Positions 35,909 through 46,608 of a stretch of 64,000 bases of DNA are shown piece after piece. The notes beneath the pieces are model-generated. The model worked only from the letters and a program-made list of their open reading frames with translations. It was not told where the DNA came from and did not search any database. The number at the start of each line of letters is the position of its first letter. Within the stretch, counting starts at the first letter, position 1. The stretch covers positions 19,524,501 through 19,588,500 of the forward strand of contig CM068585.1 in assembly GCA_035048485.1 (NCBI GenBank), in the 5' to 3' direction. This stretch comes from Pteria penguin (Eukaryota; Mollusca; Bivalvia; Pterioida; Pteriidae). Both the position numbers and the translations under genes were made by a program.

Positions 35909-37445
35909 GTATTTGTTTGTTGATACGGTTATCAGGAGGATAAAGTTGAGTTAAAGATTCTTATTTCCGGTACTCCCCTTGTTTGTATACATGCATTCTG
36001 ATGCTACATAAAAGGGTTCAAATCTAATAAATGCCATTTAATTGTAAAATCCATGCCCTTACAATAATTTTCTTTAATATGTCATTTATTATTTTTATAA
36101 GACGCGTATTGTAGAGTACGTCTATTTTGGTATCATTTTTATACAACCCATTTATAATTTCTCCATTTTTAAAAATGAATATAAAACATATCACATTTAC
36201 TGAGAGGATAATGCAATTTGCATCAGACTTTCTGAATGTACTAATAATTTCATTCTTACGTTGCAGATTATGTGCCAGATAATTACGTTTTTAACAATAA
36301 TGTTTGCAACAGTGTCAAATTGCACGATAACTGTTATAGCTTTGGACAGATATTTATCGATCATCCACTGCCTGAAGTACACATCATGGTCACAACGTAC
36401 ATACGGTTCTCTTGCGATAGTCTTCGTATGGATAGGAAGCATTCTTATGTCTATTCCTGGAATTCTGGAAAAATACTCCGGAAATCCCAGAACTAGATGT
36501 TTTGGAAGTCTTTCAAGAAGCATGCATCAAACAGTACTCCTATCCGTAATTTTACTCATTATTCCAATGTGCGTACTCTTTTTCAGTCATTTTACGATTA
36601 TTCGGGTAGCCCGTATGCATGCAAGGAAAATCGATGATGTATCAGCTCAAATGAATAGAAATATTCCGACAAATGGAGTGATTGCCTTAGCTTTTGTCGA
36701 CCCTATTCAAAACCTGTCCATGCTTGGGCTTCCTGCTGTATATTCTCGGAGACACAGACAAAACATTGATCTCGACTTTTATTCTCACGGAACTGCGGCA
36801 AATACGAAATTGAACCACGATTCACGGACAAGACGAGAATTTCTTGCTATTATCAGACTTATTGTACTTGTTATTGTATTTTGTTGTATATGGGGACCTG
36901 TAGTTGTCGTGGAATTTGTTTTAGATAATCTCAGAAACTCTCAGGAATCAACCAAAGACGATGTCTTATGGAGGGTTAATGTATGTCTTATAGCATTACA
37001 TTGCACATTTAACCCTATTATGTATGCATTAAGTTCCAAACAGTTCCGCAGTTTTGTTATTTATATGTTCCGTTGCAATGATGCCAATCCTATTGTGATT
37101 CAAAATCTTGATAATTCAACCAAACTTCATACAGCGGTTCAAAATAGAAAAAGAACACAAAACTCAAATCTTCAACGTATCCCTGAACAATTAGACGCCA
37201 TATTCACAGTATCAAAACATTCCTATACTAACCGAGTTTCAGATGTTTCCACTCATTCTTTGCCGGATTTATCGTTTAAAAGATCTCAGAGAAATACTGT
37301 GCAGTTTAACAAAACTGGATTATCGGAGAAGGCTAACTCTATTTCTTTGTCGTTGTCATCGGTTGATGAAGGCGTCTTCCTCGATGACGATACTGTTAAG
37401 ATCCGAATTCATCCACAGCCAGAACGAGATAATACTGTAGATTAG
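30319..37445 (+). CDS. Class A (rhodopsin-type) G protein-coupled receptor, two exons
   Basis: Exon 1 is 30319-30606 (96 codons, ends at GGATCG before GTAAGG). Exon 2 is 36267-37445 after a TTGCAG acceptor, joined in phase 0, for about 488 residues. Exon 1 holds an extracellular N-terminus with N-glycosylation-type NRS, TM1 with GNVLV, and TM2 with NLAVADL. Exon 2 starts with the TM3 cysteine (IMCQ) and DRYLSI, the conserved DRY. It continues with TM4 and TM5, a long third intracellular loop after VARMHARKI, TM6 with CCIWGP, TM7 with NPIMYAL, and a basic helix 8 with a Cys. The C-tail is long and Ser/Thr-rich. The VARxxARK loop start recalls GPR161-like orphan receptors. An amine-type receptor is the alternative, but the Asp of TM3 expected for amine binding is not evident, so the ligand is unknown. 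It is a plasma-membrane protein. The 5.66-kb intron carries a minisatellite and mobile elements. Confidence 0.85.
30835..30970 (+). repeat. tRNA-like / SINE remnant in GPCR intron
   Basis: CCGGGTTCAAGACCCGT (30887-30903) forms a T-arm with a B-box-like core, preceded by a GGTGCAATGTTTAGCAC D-arm-like stretch. A second T-arm-like CATGGTTTGAATCCCATG lies at 30940-30957. Neither gives a complete cloverleaf. Confidence 0.3.
31300..31490 (+). repeat. Dispersed repeat ('GCGCATTTCGACAAC' family), partial
   Basis: AAAGAGCCAGAGAACCAAG, TGCATGAGCGAGATACTTCT and GTCAGTACAGAGGCACTAAA follow the internal order seen at 43200-43380. The diagnostic 5' block is absent. Confidence 0.45.
32130..32545. repeat. 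39-bp minisatellite, left part
   Basis: About 10 units of GATATGGTGTGGATGAGATG followed by CTTGTTATTCCTTTGTTCT, 39 bp per period. As 39 is 13 codons, open frames run through it on both strands (a 13-residue repeat with HTISEQRNNKHLI on the minus strand). It lies in the GPCR intron and is interrupted at about 32545 by a decamer element. Confidence 0.9.
32546..33443 (+). mobile_element. Decamer-minisatellite element inserted in the 39-bp minisatellite
   Basis: Same structure as 25598-26460: GCGATTTTCTTTGTGGTCG start, (ATTT)n at 32641-32730, unique middle, GC-rich hairpin (33139-33172), decamer array (33180-33400) and GGACCCAGTAGTG end. The minisatellite is broken within one unit. The left flank ends …GGTGTGGATGA and the right flank resumes GTGAGATGCTTG, so the insertion site is defined to within a few bases and TGA may be a short duplicated target. 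Confidence 0.8.
33444..34680. repeat. 39-bp minisatellite, right part, degenerating rightward
   Basis: Continues the array at 32130-32545 with more than 25 units. From about 33900 the units diverge (GATATGATATGGATAT variants), and 33-bp and 39-bp spacings alternate. Within it is a higher-order repeat (about 34280-34470). It lies in the GPCR intron. Confidence 0.85.
34965..35420 (+). repeat. Two PLE-type 3' tail fragments
   Basis: CAAACAGGAGACCCTCACTC (34967) with CCCGGGTACCTGG, and CAAACAGGAGATATTCACTC (35307), both followed by a CTATTGTGGTACAT/CTACTGTGGTACAT block and a CCAGTTACTTTGGTAT/CCAGTTACTTTCGTAT block. They resemble the tails at 3690 and 29270. Confidence 0.5.
35836..35908. repeat. 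(ATT)n microsatellite
   Basis: About 24 ATT units, in the GPCR intron. Confidence 0.95.
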
Positions 37446-37615
37446 TGTAAAGCCAGGACGAGATAAGATAATAAATTACTCTACCGCCAGGACGAGAAGA
37501 TACCACATGGTAATCTACCGCCAGAACGAGAAGATATCACATGGTAATCTACCGCCAGGACAATATTGGACCATAGATCAGTCTACAGCCAGGACAAGAT
37601 ATAGTTATATACTCT
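37415..37615 (+). repeat. Minisatellite spanning the GPCR stop codon and 3' UTR
   Basis: About five imperfect units of CCAGGACGAGA-type sequence (AGCCAGAACGAGAT, AGCCAGGACGAGAT, CGCCAGGACGAGAAGAT, CGCCAGAACGAGAAGAT, CGCCAGGACAA, AGCCAGGACAAGAT), spaced 35-45 bp apart. The first unit encodes the last residues of the receptor and contains its stop (37443-37445). The remaining units are untranslated. Confidence 0.75.
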
Positions 37616-38147
37616 AAAGACCTATATGTTAGACTATTTACAGGGTTTACTGAATGTGGGAATTTCAATATGGAATTTGCACACCAGTAGGACTCTGATA
37701 ATAGCTGTTGTAGCCACTGTTAGATTTACGAGGATGAAAGAAGGCTAATTCCATTCACTTACATTTTTGGGTTAGAAAGATAGAAGCTTTAAAAGAATTT
37801 ACCGAAATATTTGAAGATTAATCTAAACAAACACTTTGAGAAGGAAATTAATGTCATTTCTTTTTGTGACATGACTTTTGTGATATTGTTGTTTCGGGGA
37901 TATTTTATATTGGACGTGTTTCTGTATTTGGAATATTTGTACTTATATATAATTAAATTGTTGAAAACATTATGACCAAAGCCTTAAATGTTCGAACAAT
38001 ACACTGATAAGAATTGGTGATGTGGTGATATTATAAAAGTACCTGTCACCGGTTATTTTGTAATTCCATAGTATTGTTATTATTCATTTTTGAAAATTTT
38101 GTTTTTTTGACAGGAAATCGTTTAAAAAATTAGAAAGAAGAAGAGGA
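37616..38147. other. Probable GPCR 3' UTR and downstream sequence
   Basis: No further gene was found. I could not place the polyadenylation site with confidence. Confidence 0.35.
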
Positions 38148-38372
38148 GTTACCGGCTCAGTTATGTGGCAGAAGTCACCATGGAGCTATACAATACATGA
38201 ATATAAATAATATAATAGAACATTTAACACATTACAAAAATATTTGATTGTAGTGCAATTACGATACCGACTTAGGACGGTCATTTAATTTGACAAAAGC
38301 CAAACAAATGGTGTGGTTAACCGGTTTACGGGCCCACCTTCCCACTCACCGTAACAGCAGAACAATCAAAAA
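38148..38372 (-). mobile_element. Penelope-like 3' tail, minus strand
   Basis: The reverse complement matches 5065-5290: TGTTCTGCTGTTACGGTGAG, GGGAAGGTGGGCCCGTAAAC, GACCGTCCTAAGTCGG, then GGTGACTTCTGCCACATAAC and CTGAGCC. It is the closest relative of the tail inserted in the left TIR of the helicase transposon. Confidence 0.8.
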
Positions 38373-38824
38373 TAAAATCCTGTCACAAATACAAAAAATG
38401 TCACGTGATGTTACTTTGGCGCACATACTAGGGTACGATTAAATACAATAATGAATCCCTGAAGATCAAAAGTTAGATAAGGTGCCCGGAAGTGTAAGCG
38501 TCTCCGGTATATCATATTGAATGTAAACTAACACTTAAATGTACCATCATACTACATCAGAAAAGGGTTACAATAATACTTTAAAACTTTTTTTCGGGCT
38601 TGTTTTACAAACTCCACAGTCATCATTTCATAAATGTTTATAATAATGTTTAATATCAAAGTCAAATATAAATCTACCATTTAATGCACAATATAAATCT
38701 ATGACTAAAATAATGGAAAATCTCGAGCATATCATGCCTATCTTGCACATTGTGAAAATAGAACGGTAGCACTCATGGACTCAAAAAAAAAAAAAAAAAA
38801 AAAAAAGATTTTACAAACATTTAA

Positions 38825-39660
38825 GTTTCTTTGCGTTGATGGTCTTGCGGCGAATTTGATTGGTTAGAAAATTGAGTTGATTTCTGTATAAACAAAATTT
38901 TGAGTTCAGATATGTTGCAATTGCCGGATCTACTTTCCTCTGGAATGCGAAACACCGTTCTATGTATGGAACAGTGATTTCCGTATTGTTAATCGATTAC
39001 ATAACATCATTTCGTTAGATAACGAGTTCAAAGTACAAAAGAAATCGCACTTCACTTCAGAAACTATTAAATATAGAATATAATTTCTTTCTCTTATTCA
39101 GTAAAAAAGTAAGATATAACTAGGTCTATCAATTAGTCTTCAGTGCAGTGCTGTTTAGAATTGCAAAAATAGTACTCGTCTGCTACTAGCCGATCGCTCG
39201 ACAATGCACGCTAACTGTTATTTTTACGGTATTATACCCGACAAGGCAAACAGAGCAGGAAGTTCCACCAGAACAGGTGCTGCCTCCGATCCAAGTCCCT
39301 AAACCTACTCTTTCCACCTTGTGACACGCACTTGCACCAGTCAACATGTATTTCGCTTCTAATCTTTTCAATAGACACTAGGATAAAGTTTTCGAATTTC
39401 GTGTTAGCCGCCATTATTAACTTCAAAATGTTGTTTACCTTGCCATTGTATTACTACACGTTCAAGTCACATTTATCAGGGAAAAATGGTAATGTAGTAC
39501 CATAATAAATTATGTTTATTGGACACTTATTAAATTTTTGTTTCCATATATAACCTACATAAAATGATAAGGACGCGAAGCGCATTGATGTAAAAAGTTT
39601 TCCGTCCAAATGTTAGGTTAATATCTCAATCAACCAAAAAATATAGGATTCATTTCTTAA
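38825..39660 (-). mobile_element. Hairpin-ended repeat family with a conserved short ORF, copy 1
   Basis: On the minus strand it starts with an end related to AAGAAATGAATCCTATA, TTTTTTGGTTGATTGAG and GTTTTCCGTCCAAA. It then has ATGGCGGCTAACACGAA, opening a frame that begins MAANTKFENFILVSIEKIRS and continues through DWCKC to about 39232. Copies 2 (46609-47660) and 3 (52443-53575) keep the same order. Copy 1 lacks about 110 bp present in copies 2 and 3 inside the ORF region. The short frame looks like a 5' exon of a lost transposase. The other end (38825, TTTCTTTGCGTTGATGG) has no visible inverted partner. Confidence 0.65.
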
Positions 39661-40540
39661 ATCACCGGTAGAAAATCTTCTTATATGACATGTAGTTAAA
39701 CAGAATGATCTTGTCAGATCACTCCCTAGACATCTGTAGTTGTTCCTTTTACAATATTTAATGACTACTTCATTATGATTTACATTGAAAAAGATCGATG
39801 CTACGGAAAAATAGGAATGGATTCTTTTCCTTTCATACGTCAGATTATTACTGATGCTCACGCAATTCTCAGTGGAACTTTCTTCATACAGATACTACGG
39901 CGACATGATCATTTTTATGGAAATTGAAACAAATTTCTTCTATGAAAAGGACATTAGTCAAGCATTGGTGCTCATTTTACAGTAACATCTACATATTAGA
40001 TAAAGATCTAATATGCGTCTTGTTGAAATACATGAATATGAAAACATATTTTTCATGGATATAAAAATAATTCTATTCTATCTAACGGGGTGTTTATTTA
40101 TTCTGTTGTTTAGTTTTAGGGGTGGTTGATTTTTTTTTTATTTGGAGTGGGATGTTTTTAGTTTTGTTTTGTGTTATGTTGTATTGTACGTTTGTGGTTG
40201 TATTGTACTGTTTCTCAAACACAACACTCTTGATTACCAGGGATCCATGAATAATCTCTTTGTTTATTTTTAATACTAAAATGATATAAAATTAACCATT
40301 TTTATATTTTACATTTAAAAGAGTTATTTCGTAACAGTGACATGTTTATACCTGTTAGATGACTGGGTATAGCCTTCAGCTATCAGTAATAATTAATCGT
40401 TTAAAATGAATAATTTTCAATTGTTTTAATTTGTTGATTTTAAGCGACAAATACTAATTTTGTTGTACATTGTACAATGATATTATTGGTGAATTTATTC
40501 TTACAAATATAATGGTCTAACGTAATGTAGTTATAACATG
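39661..40540. other. Unassigned sequence
   Basis: No gene or repeat was recognised. Confidence 0.3.
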
Positions 40541-40559
40541 CATGCGCTCGTACGTACGT

Positions 40560-40585
40560 TCCTGCCTGCCTGCCTACCTACCTAC

Positions 40586-40682
<97 letters not shown>
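40560..40682. repeat. (CCTG)n/(CCTA)n, (CA)n and (TA)n compound microsatellite
   Basis: Four-base units at 40560-40588, then about 30 CA units with one interruption, then (TA)n. Confidence 0.95.
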
Positions 40683-41204
40683 ATTATTAGGTTCCCAGAA
40701 CACCTATGCTTATCTATAATGGCCGAGTACTAAGTCAGAAATTTTAGAAGTTCATGACCTCTCCGCAGAATTTGATTAGCATGATCTTTGACTAATCAAG
40801 CTTGCGGTTTTTCCGCGCAGTAGGGATGTTCGCCTTGGAGATTCCGTGGCAGCCATAACCCGTGTCAAGCTTGTGCTTAGTTACATTTTATTATTACTGC
40901 GATACTTCGTTGTATTCCGTACAAAACAAAGGATATAAAAGATTTGGTAGCTGTTGTAAAGCTTTAAATGGTAAAGATATTTCCCCGGTTACATTGTAAA
41001 AGATTCCAAATGTACAACAAAATGAAAAAAATGGGGGGGGGGGGGCGGCACTTACCCTTGTGTTTCATTGCGAAGGGAGTAAAGTTTTGAAAGTGAAAAC
41101 ATTGAGAAAATGCCAAATCCATAACTGTATACATGTACATGTATGCATTTCTCTTATATTTATTTCTGAATTCTTTTGTATGCGACCGAAGAAAAAATAA
41201 AAAG

Positions 41205-41206
<2 letters not shown>

Positions 41207-41265
<59 letters not shown>
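41207..41265. repeat. (CA)n microsatellite
   Basis: About 29 uninterrupted CA units. Confidence 0.95.
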
Positions 41266-41268
<3 letters not shown>

Positions 41269-42750
41269 CAAAAACAAAAATCAAGAACAAAAACAAAAAA
41301 TAATGGCAACTAAGCTGGCATATTTTAAATTTATTTGCCCCTTACTTTTTTACTTTGGATTTACGACCAAAATAAATAAGTAAAAATATTGTAATGAAAG
41401 TAAAACATTTAACTTGTCAATTTACGATTTAAAATTCAGAAATAGAAAAATTTAGATAATAACGTAAACTATCAGTGCAGCAGGTCTCTTGAATTTCACA
41501 TAAAACACATTTAATATATACTACAAAAATATCGATATTAAAGCCGACTGAACATCTAATAATACTGGTAGTATTTGTAACAAAATTTGTTTCTTCTTTG
41601 TGTCCAATAAGACGGAATACAGAAGAACATCAACGCTGGCGACTGTTCACAACTTTATCTCATTGACTTTGACATGCAGCTAATGAAAATGATGAGTCAA
41701 ACAAAATTCTTCTCGTAAACAAAATTCAAGATATTCCACAAGACAGATAACTCTAAAATGTTTTAGGAAAGAAAGACAACTCTCACATTGTTGCAATCGG
41801 CCTCGGACGATTGTATATTATGATAGTAAATTCGCTTTGAGAGCGCATGTGCAAACTCCAGATTTGCTCACTACAAAAACCAACTTATTTCCGAATATTA
41901 ACGAAAACATCCGAGAGACTTTCCTAAAATAGAAAAAAGGCGCGGCTACTTTCCTAATAAGAAAAAATGAGCGGGAAAATTCAATACTGCGCATAAATAG
42001 ATGGATTCAAAACAAGTACATGTAATTCCTATTTACATATAGCCATTTAGCTTTGTGACCAACATCTTAAAGAGTTAATACTATTCCGATTGCAACCTAA
42101 GCTTTTAAAAAAAGCTATGTTTGTTAGCAAATAATATTACAATATTAAGTATACATTTTAGTGAAGCACATTTATATAATACCAGGAACGTCCATAAAAA
42201 CATGAATGTCTCCCATAGACTCGTGTCCATATGTTATATATTTCAGCTTGGCTCAAATAGGCCTTAGATAATGTTTGAAACATGAAAACATGAAGAAAAT
42301 AATCATTAACAAATGAATATCACTCTATTGTCAAACCCTGTCGCATACTAATACCAATGAATTTTCCATATTTTCGTAAAATAAGAAAGTAATCTCACTA
42401 AGATTCACGTTATGTTCATTGACTTAGTGGCCATTTAACGAAAGTTTGAACCAGATTAGCAACAGTGGAGTTATCTATCACAAGAGGCGTCGTTACAGCG
42501 TTTATGCGTAGAGGTAAATTATTATAAAAAAAGAATAAGCGACAGGCATGTCCGTATACGTAGGTAAACCGGGCTATTTAAATCTGCCCGATCAACAGTT
42601 CACAGATGCATATCGTTTATGGTGACATCACTCTAAATTCTAAAACTCAATTCTAAAACATGCACTACTTTTAAAAAGAACAAAGTATTAGGAACTTTAT
42701 AACATAAAATTCTCAGATATAATAAATAACCGTACATACATATTTGTATT
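41266..42750. other. Unassigned sequence
   Basis: All frames are short and unsupported, and no repeat family was recognised. Confidence 0.3.
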
Positions 42751-42751
42751 G

Positions 42752-42869
42752 AAGGAATGAATTTATTTATTTTTTTTTGCGTTGGAAGGAGATATACCAC
42801 GAAAAAAGGACTGAAAACTGCATCATTGCGCGTAGCAATCCAGCGAAAAACAAATTAGATTCATTCCTT
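42752..42869. repeat. Short hairpin MITE related to the 47502 palindrome
   Basis: The ends AAGGAATGAATTTA and AGATTCATTCCTT are inverted, and the centre contains AACTGCATCATTGCGCGTAG, like the GCATCAGTGCGCGAAGC core at 47585 and 53545. It is probably a 118-bp internally deleted relative of that family. Confidence 0.5.
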
Positions 42870-43094
42870 ATCATTTAATTCCTTTCAAACATGTTTTATG
42901 TTCTCAGAAATTGGTACATTATATCTGCCCTATTTCTCAACATCTGTAAATTTCTGCCGCGGTGGTGTGAATATTGACGTCACAGTTACGAAAAGGCGGG
43001 AAATTATGTCGTCAGAGAAAAAATTTCGTGTATGAGATATACCTCTAAGTTTTAAACCAATCAAAATGCGTGTTACATATAAAATTAAATGTTT

Positions 43095-43390
43095 AATGTG
43101 GGGCACAATGAGCGCATTTATACAACTCCTGTCTCTTCAGTGATGTTCAATGTCTATCCTGAAATCGAGGGCATAAATATATGAATATCAATTTTATCAC
43201 CACGTTTATCTAAAAGTAAGAGCCAAAGAATCCGTCGATGAACAGAGGTATGTATGACGGAGACTCTCCTTAGTTTTAAAATAATTCAAAACTTTTTTCA
43301 TAATACTAGAAATATATATTTTGAGTCAGTGCAGAGGTATTGAAAACCGGCTTAGGACACCGTTAGGGGTAGCAGTCCACCTATCCGTAT
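43095..43390 (+). repeat. Dispersed repeat ('GCGCATTTCGACAAC' family)
   Basis: GCGCATTTATACAACTCC, TGTCTCTTCAGTGATGTTC, AAGAGCCAAAGAATC and GAGTCAGTGCAGAGGTATTG appear in the family order. A second 5' fragment follows at 43430-43520. Confidence 0.6.
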
Positions 43391-43429
43391 CGACCTAGTG
43401 GTAATACATATTAGAACATATAGACATTT

Positions 43430-43520
43430 ATTAATTTAGCGCATTTCGACAACATACATGTATGTCTCTTCAGTTATGCTCAAGGCATAAACTTTGGAAA
43501 TCGAAGATATAATTTTTTCT
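43430..43520 (+). repeat. Dispersed repeat ('GCGCATTTCGACAAC' family), 5' fragment
   Basis: TTTAGCGCATTTCGACAAC and TATGTCTCTTCAGTTATGCT, then the match is lost. Confidence 0.6.
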
Positions 43521-44189
43521 CATATAACTATAACAATTGACGTGTTTATGTAGGTTGCTGTTAGCTACTCTCATCAAAGGGCATACAGCCCGATTACTCG
43601 ATTCATATCAAAGTTTCAATTCCACATTAGATATATTCTTACGCGATCGTTAACACCAAGGTTATCTTCAATCTTTTCATGGCTAGTGTTGCTAGAAGCG
43701 ACATCTTTGATAGACTGTCGAACACTCCATTTCAAATTGACTTTTACTATTCCTAATGACATCATGCAATTTTTACTTTTGTTTAACTATAGAAAACGGC
43801 ATGTCGAAATATAAACTAATATGTATATACATATTATATGGTTTCTTTATACGTTTTATCGTCAGTTGCGTCAAATAAATGTAATCGGTATGTATACATT
43901 TCCAACCTCATACCCCTAAATACTAAAATGTTCAGATATTGACTACGACCAGACAACAATATGCATATAACTTAAGATTTGAAAAACCACATTTGAAATG
44001 TAGCTAATTTGTTAATTGTTTGTAACTTATGCCAGTTGACGGTGAAGGTCATACTGGTTAAGTTACCAACGGCAAATAATTACAAAAGAGTTTTTTCACA
44101 ATATACACAGTGGGCGTTGACAGCTGCCGGAAAATTTGTATTGTAAAATAAATAAATCATACAAAAAGGAGATATAGCTATATAGACAG

Positions 44190-46600
44190 GCCGATTTTGA
44201 GTCATTTAATAATGAAATTGCAAATTTTGATTGGTCTAATCTTCTGAAAATGTTGATATTGCCTGTGATAAATTTACCAAAAACTTTTATTGGCATTGCT
44301 AGCAATCATATTCCTAGAAATCTGTAACTATGAGGTCAAATGATAAACCATGGTTTACATCGGAATTAAGAAGGGAAATTAGAAAAAGGGATCGATTAAG
44401 AAAAAAAGGTTCCGATCCTTCATATTCAAATTATAAAAAAAAAGAGAAACTATGTGAATAATTTTAAAAAAGTTTGCTAGACAATCATTCTATCTTGAAG
44501 TAAACGGTCTCATTGATAATGTATCAAATAATGATAAACAAGAATATTGGGAGTTGATGCGTTTTATTACTAAAACTGGTGGTAGTTCATATGCCATACC
44601 TCCTCTATTAAACTCGCTTCCTGCAGAAATTGAAACCGATGATAAAGCAAAAGCTGACCTTCTAAATGACTATTTTTCAAAAATATCTAGTATTGATGAT
44701 AAAGATATAGCAACCCCAACTTTCGAAACCGCACTGATAACACAATTAATGATATTCAATTTACATTTCAAGATATAATTGACATACTCAAATCCCTAAA
44801 GTTAAATAAAGCAACACGGTTTGGTGAAATTAGCCATTTAATGTTTAAAAAATACCGCACACACTGTTAGCGCACCTTTGTTTACACTTTTCAAAATGTC
44901 AGTAGCTAACAGCTTTCCCCTCTTCATGGAAAAAGGCAAAAGTCATTCCTTCATTTAAAAAGGAAGATAGGCATCTACCTTCCAACTATTGACCAATCAC
45001 TCTTCTGAGTACTGTGGGGAAAGTCTTCCAAAGACTTATACATAAAAATATACACAACTATATGTTACACCATAAATCCATAAATTATTATACAACCTAC
45101 AATCTGGATTTTTGCCAAACAATTCGTTTATCAACTTTTATAGAAATATATCATAATATATGTATGAATCGGGAGGCCAAACGTCATACCTGTCTTGTTT
45201 TTTGTGATATTTCAAAGGCCTTTGATAAAGTCTGGCATCGGGGATTACTTAAAAAACTCAAAGCATATGGAATTTCGAGGAATCTCTATAATCTTTTGGA
45301 AGATTATTTAGCAGACAGGCAGCAATGTGTTACTATAAATAATACTTCTTCTTCATTTCTACATACAAATGCTGGCGTACCCCAGGGTTTTTTTACTTGG
45401 ACCCCTCCTCTTCTTACTCTATATAAATGATATTGCGGATACCCTTATTAACACTACTCGTTTATTTGCAGATGATACATCTATATCTGCATCTTCGTCT
45501 GACAAAAATGAAATTGTATACTCCCTTAACAAAGATTTACAAAATTTAAATGAATGGTCCAATTGAACTCAGTTTCGGAGAAGCAGTTCTGAAAATTCAT
45601 TTAGTCATAAACATCTTGGACTAACTTTCATGTCAAATGGAAAATGGACCTTACATATAGATAATATTTGTAAATCTGTATATAAAAAGATAAATGTACT
45701 TAGAAAACTCAAGAACACTCTTAGTAGAGAAAGTCTTAATAAAATATACAATGTTTTATACTACCTTGTTTAGAATACGCCTGTGACGTTTGGGATGGAT
45801 GTAGCATAACTGATTCAGAAAAACTTGAGAAGGTTCAGTTACCAGCATGACGATTAGTGACTAGGTTGCCCTTATATGCCAGCAGGGAATCCATTTACTT
45901 TGAATCAGGTTGGGAATCACTTACAGAAAGACAACAGAGACGTAAACTCTGTATATTTCATAGAATTCACAATCACATGGTCCCATCATTCATCACGAAT
46001 ATTATAAATCCACTAGTTCGAAACAGTACACAAAACTTACGCAACACACACGATTACATTTTACCAAATTACAGATTACAAAGTACATCAAAAGGAAATT
46101 GATGTACTTTGTAATCTTATGGAACCAGCTTAAACCAGAATTGAGACATAACTATACTACAAATCAGTTTAGATAAATACTTAAAACACGTAAAGAAGTA
46201 TATAAAGTACCTAAACATCTCCTTTATTGTGATCGAAAAGGAAATATCGTACTTGCACGTCTTCGCAACTGATGTAGTATTTTAAAATCCGATCTTAATC
46301 GTGTTAATCTTATTGATAACAGTATTTGTAACTGTGGAAATACTTGTGAAGGTGTATTTCATTTTCTATTGCATTGCCCTTTGTACACAACTCAACGTAC
46401 TTATTTGTTTACGAAACTCCAAGGTTATACACCTCTTACTGTTGTAAAATTACATTTTGGTGACGAATTACTTAATGAAAAGATCTCTTCATTCTTTTTC
46501 TTTTGTTTTTCCCGTTCAATTTTAATTTCTTCTTACATTTTGTTCTTATATGCTACATTGTGTGCATGCATTTGGATCAATTTATACATGTAGATTCAAT
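44190..46600 (+). pseudogene. Jockey/CR1-type LINE, ORF2 remnant
   Basis: Pieces in order are NDKPWFTSELRREIRKRDRL (~44340), the linker YWELMRFITKTGGSSYAIPP (~44545) and KADLLNDYFSKIS. The RT follows with VFCDISKAFDKVWHRGLLKK (45200-45260), NAGVPQG (~45375), GPLLFLLYINDI (~45405) and LFADDT (~45465). Beyond the RT come HLGLTFMSNGKWTLHI, LCIFHRIHNHMVP (~45955) and a C-terminal Cys/His module ICNCGNTCEG…HFLLHCPLY (~46325-46385). The catalytic FADD is intact, but several frameshifts and stops (for example at ~44465, 45395 and 45565) break the frame. No endonuclease domain is present, so the copy is 5'-truncated. The clade assignment is by pattern only. Confidence 0.75.
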
Positions 46601-46608
46601 TATCATTT

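Noticed and set aside
36272..36496. Open frames overlapping GPCR exon 2 (also 36197-36523 minus and 37243-37440 plus)
   Set aside because: Shadow frames of the receptor coding sequence, with no motifs of their own.
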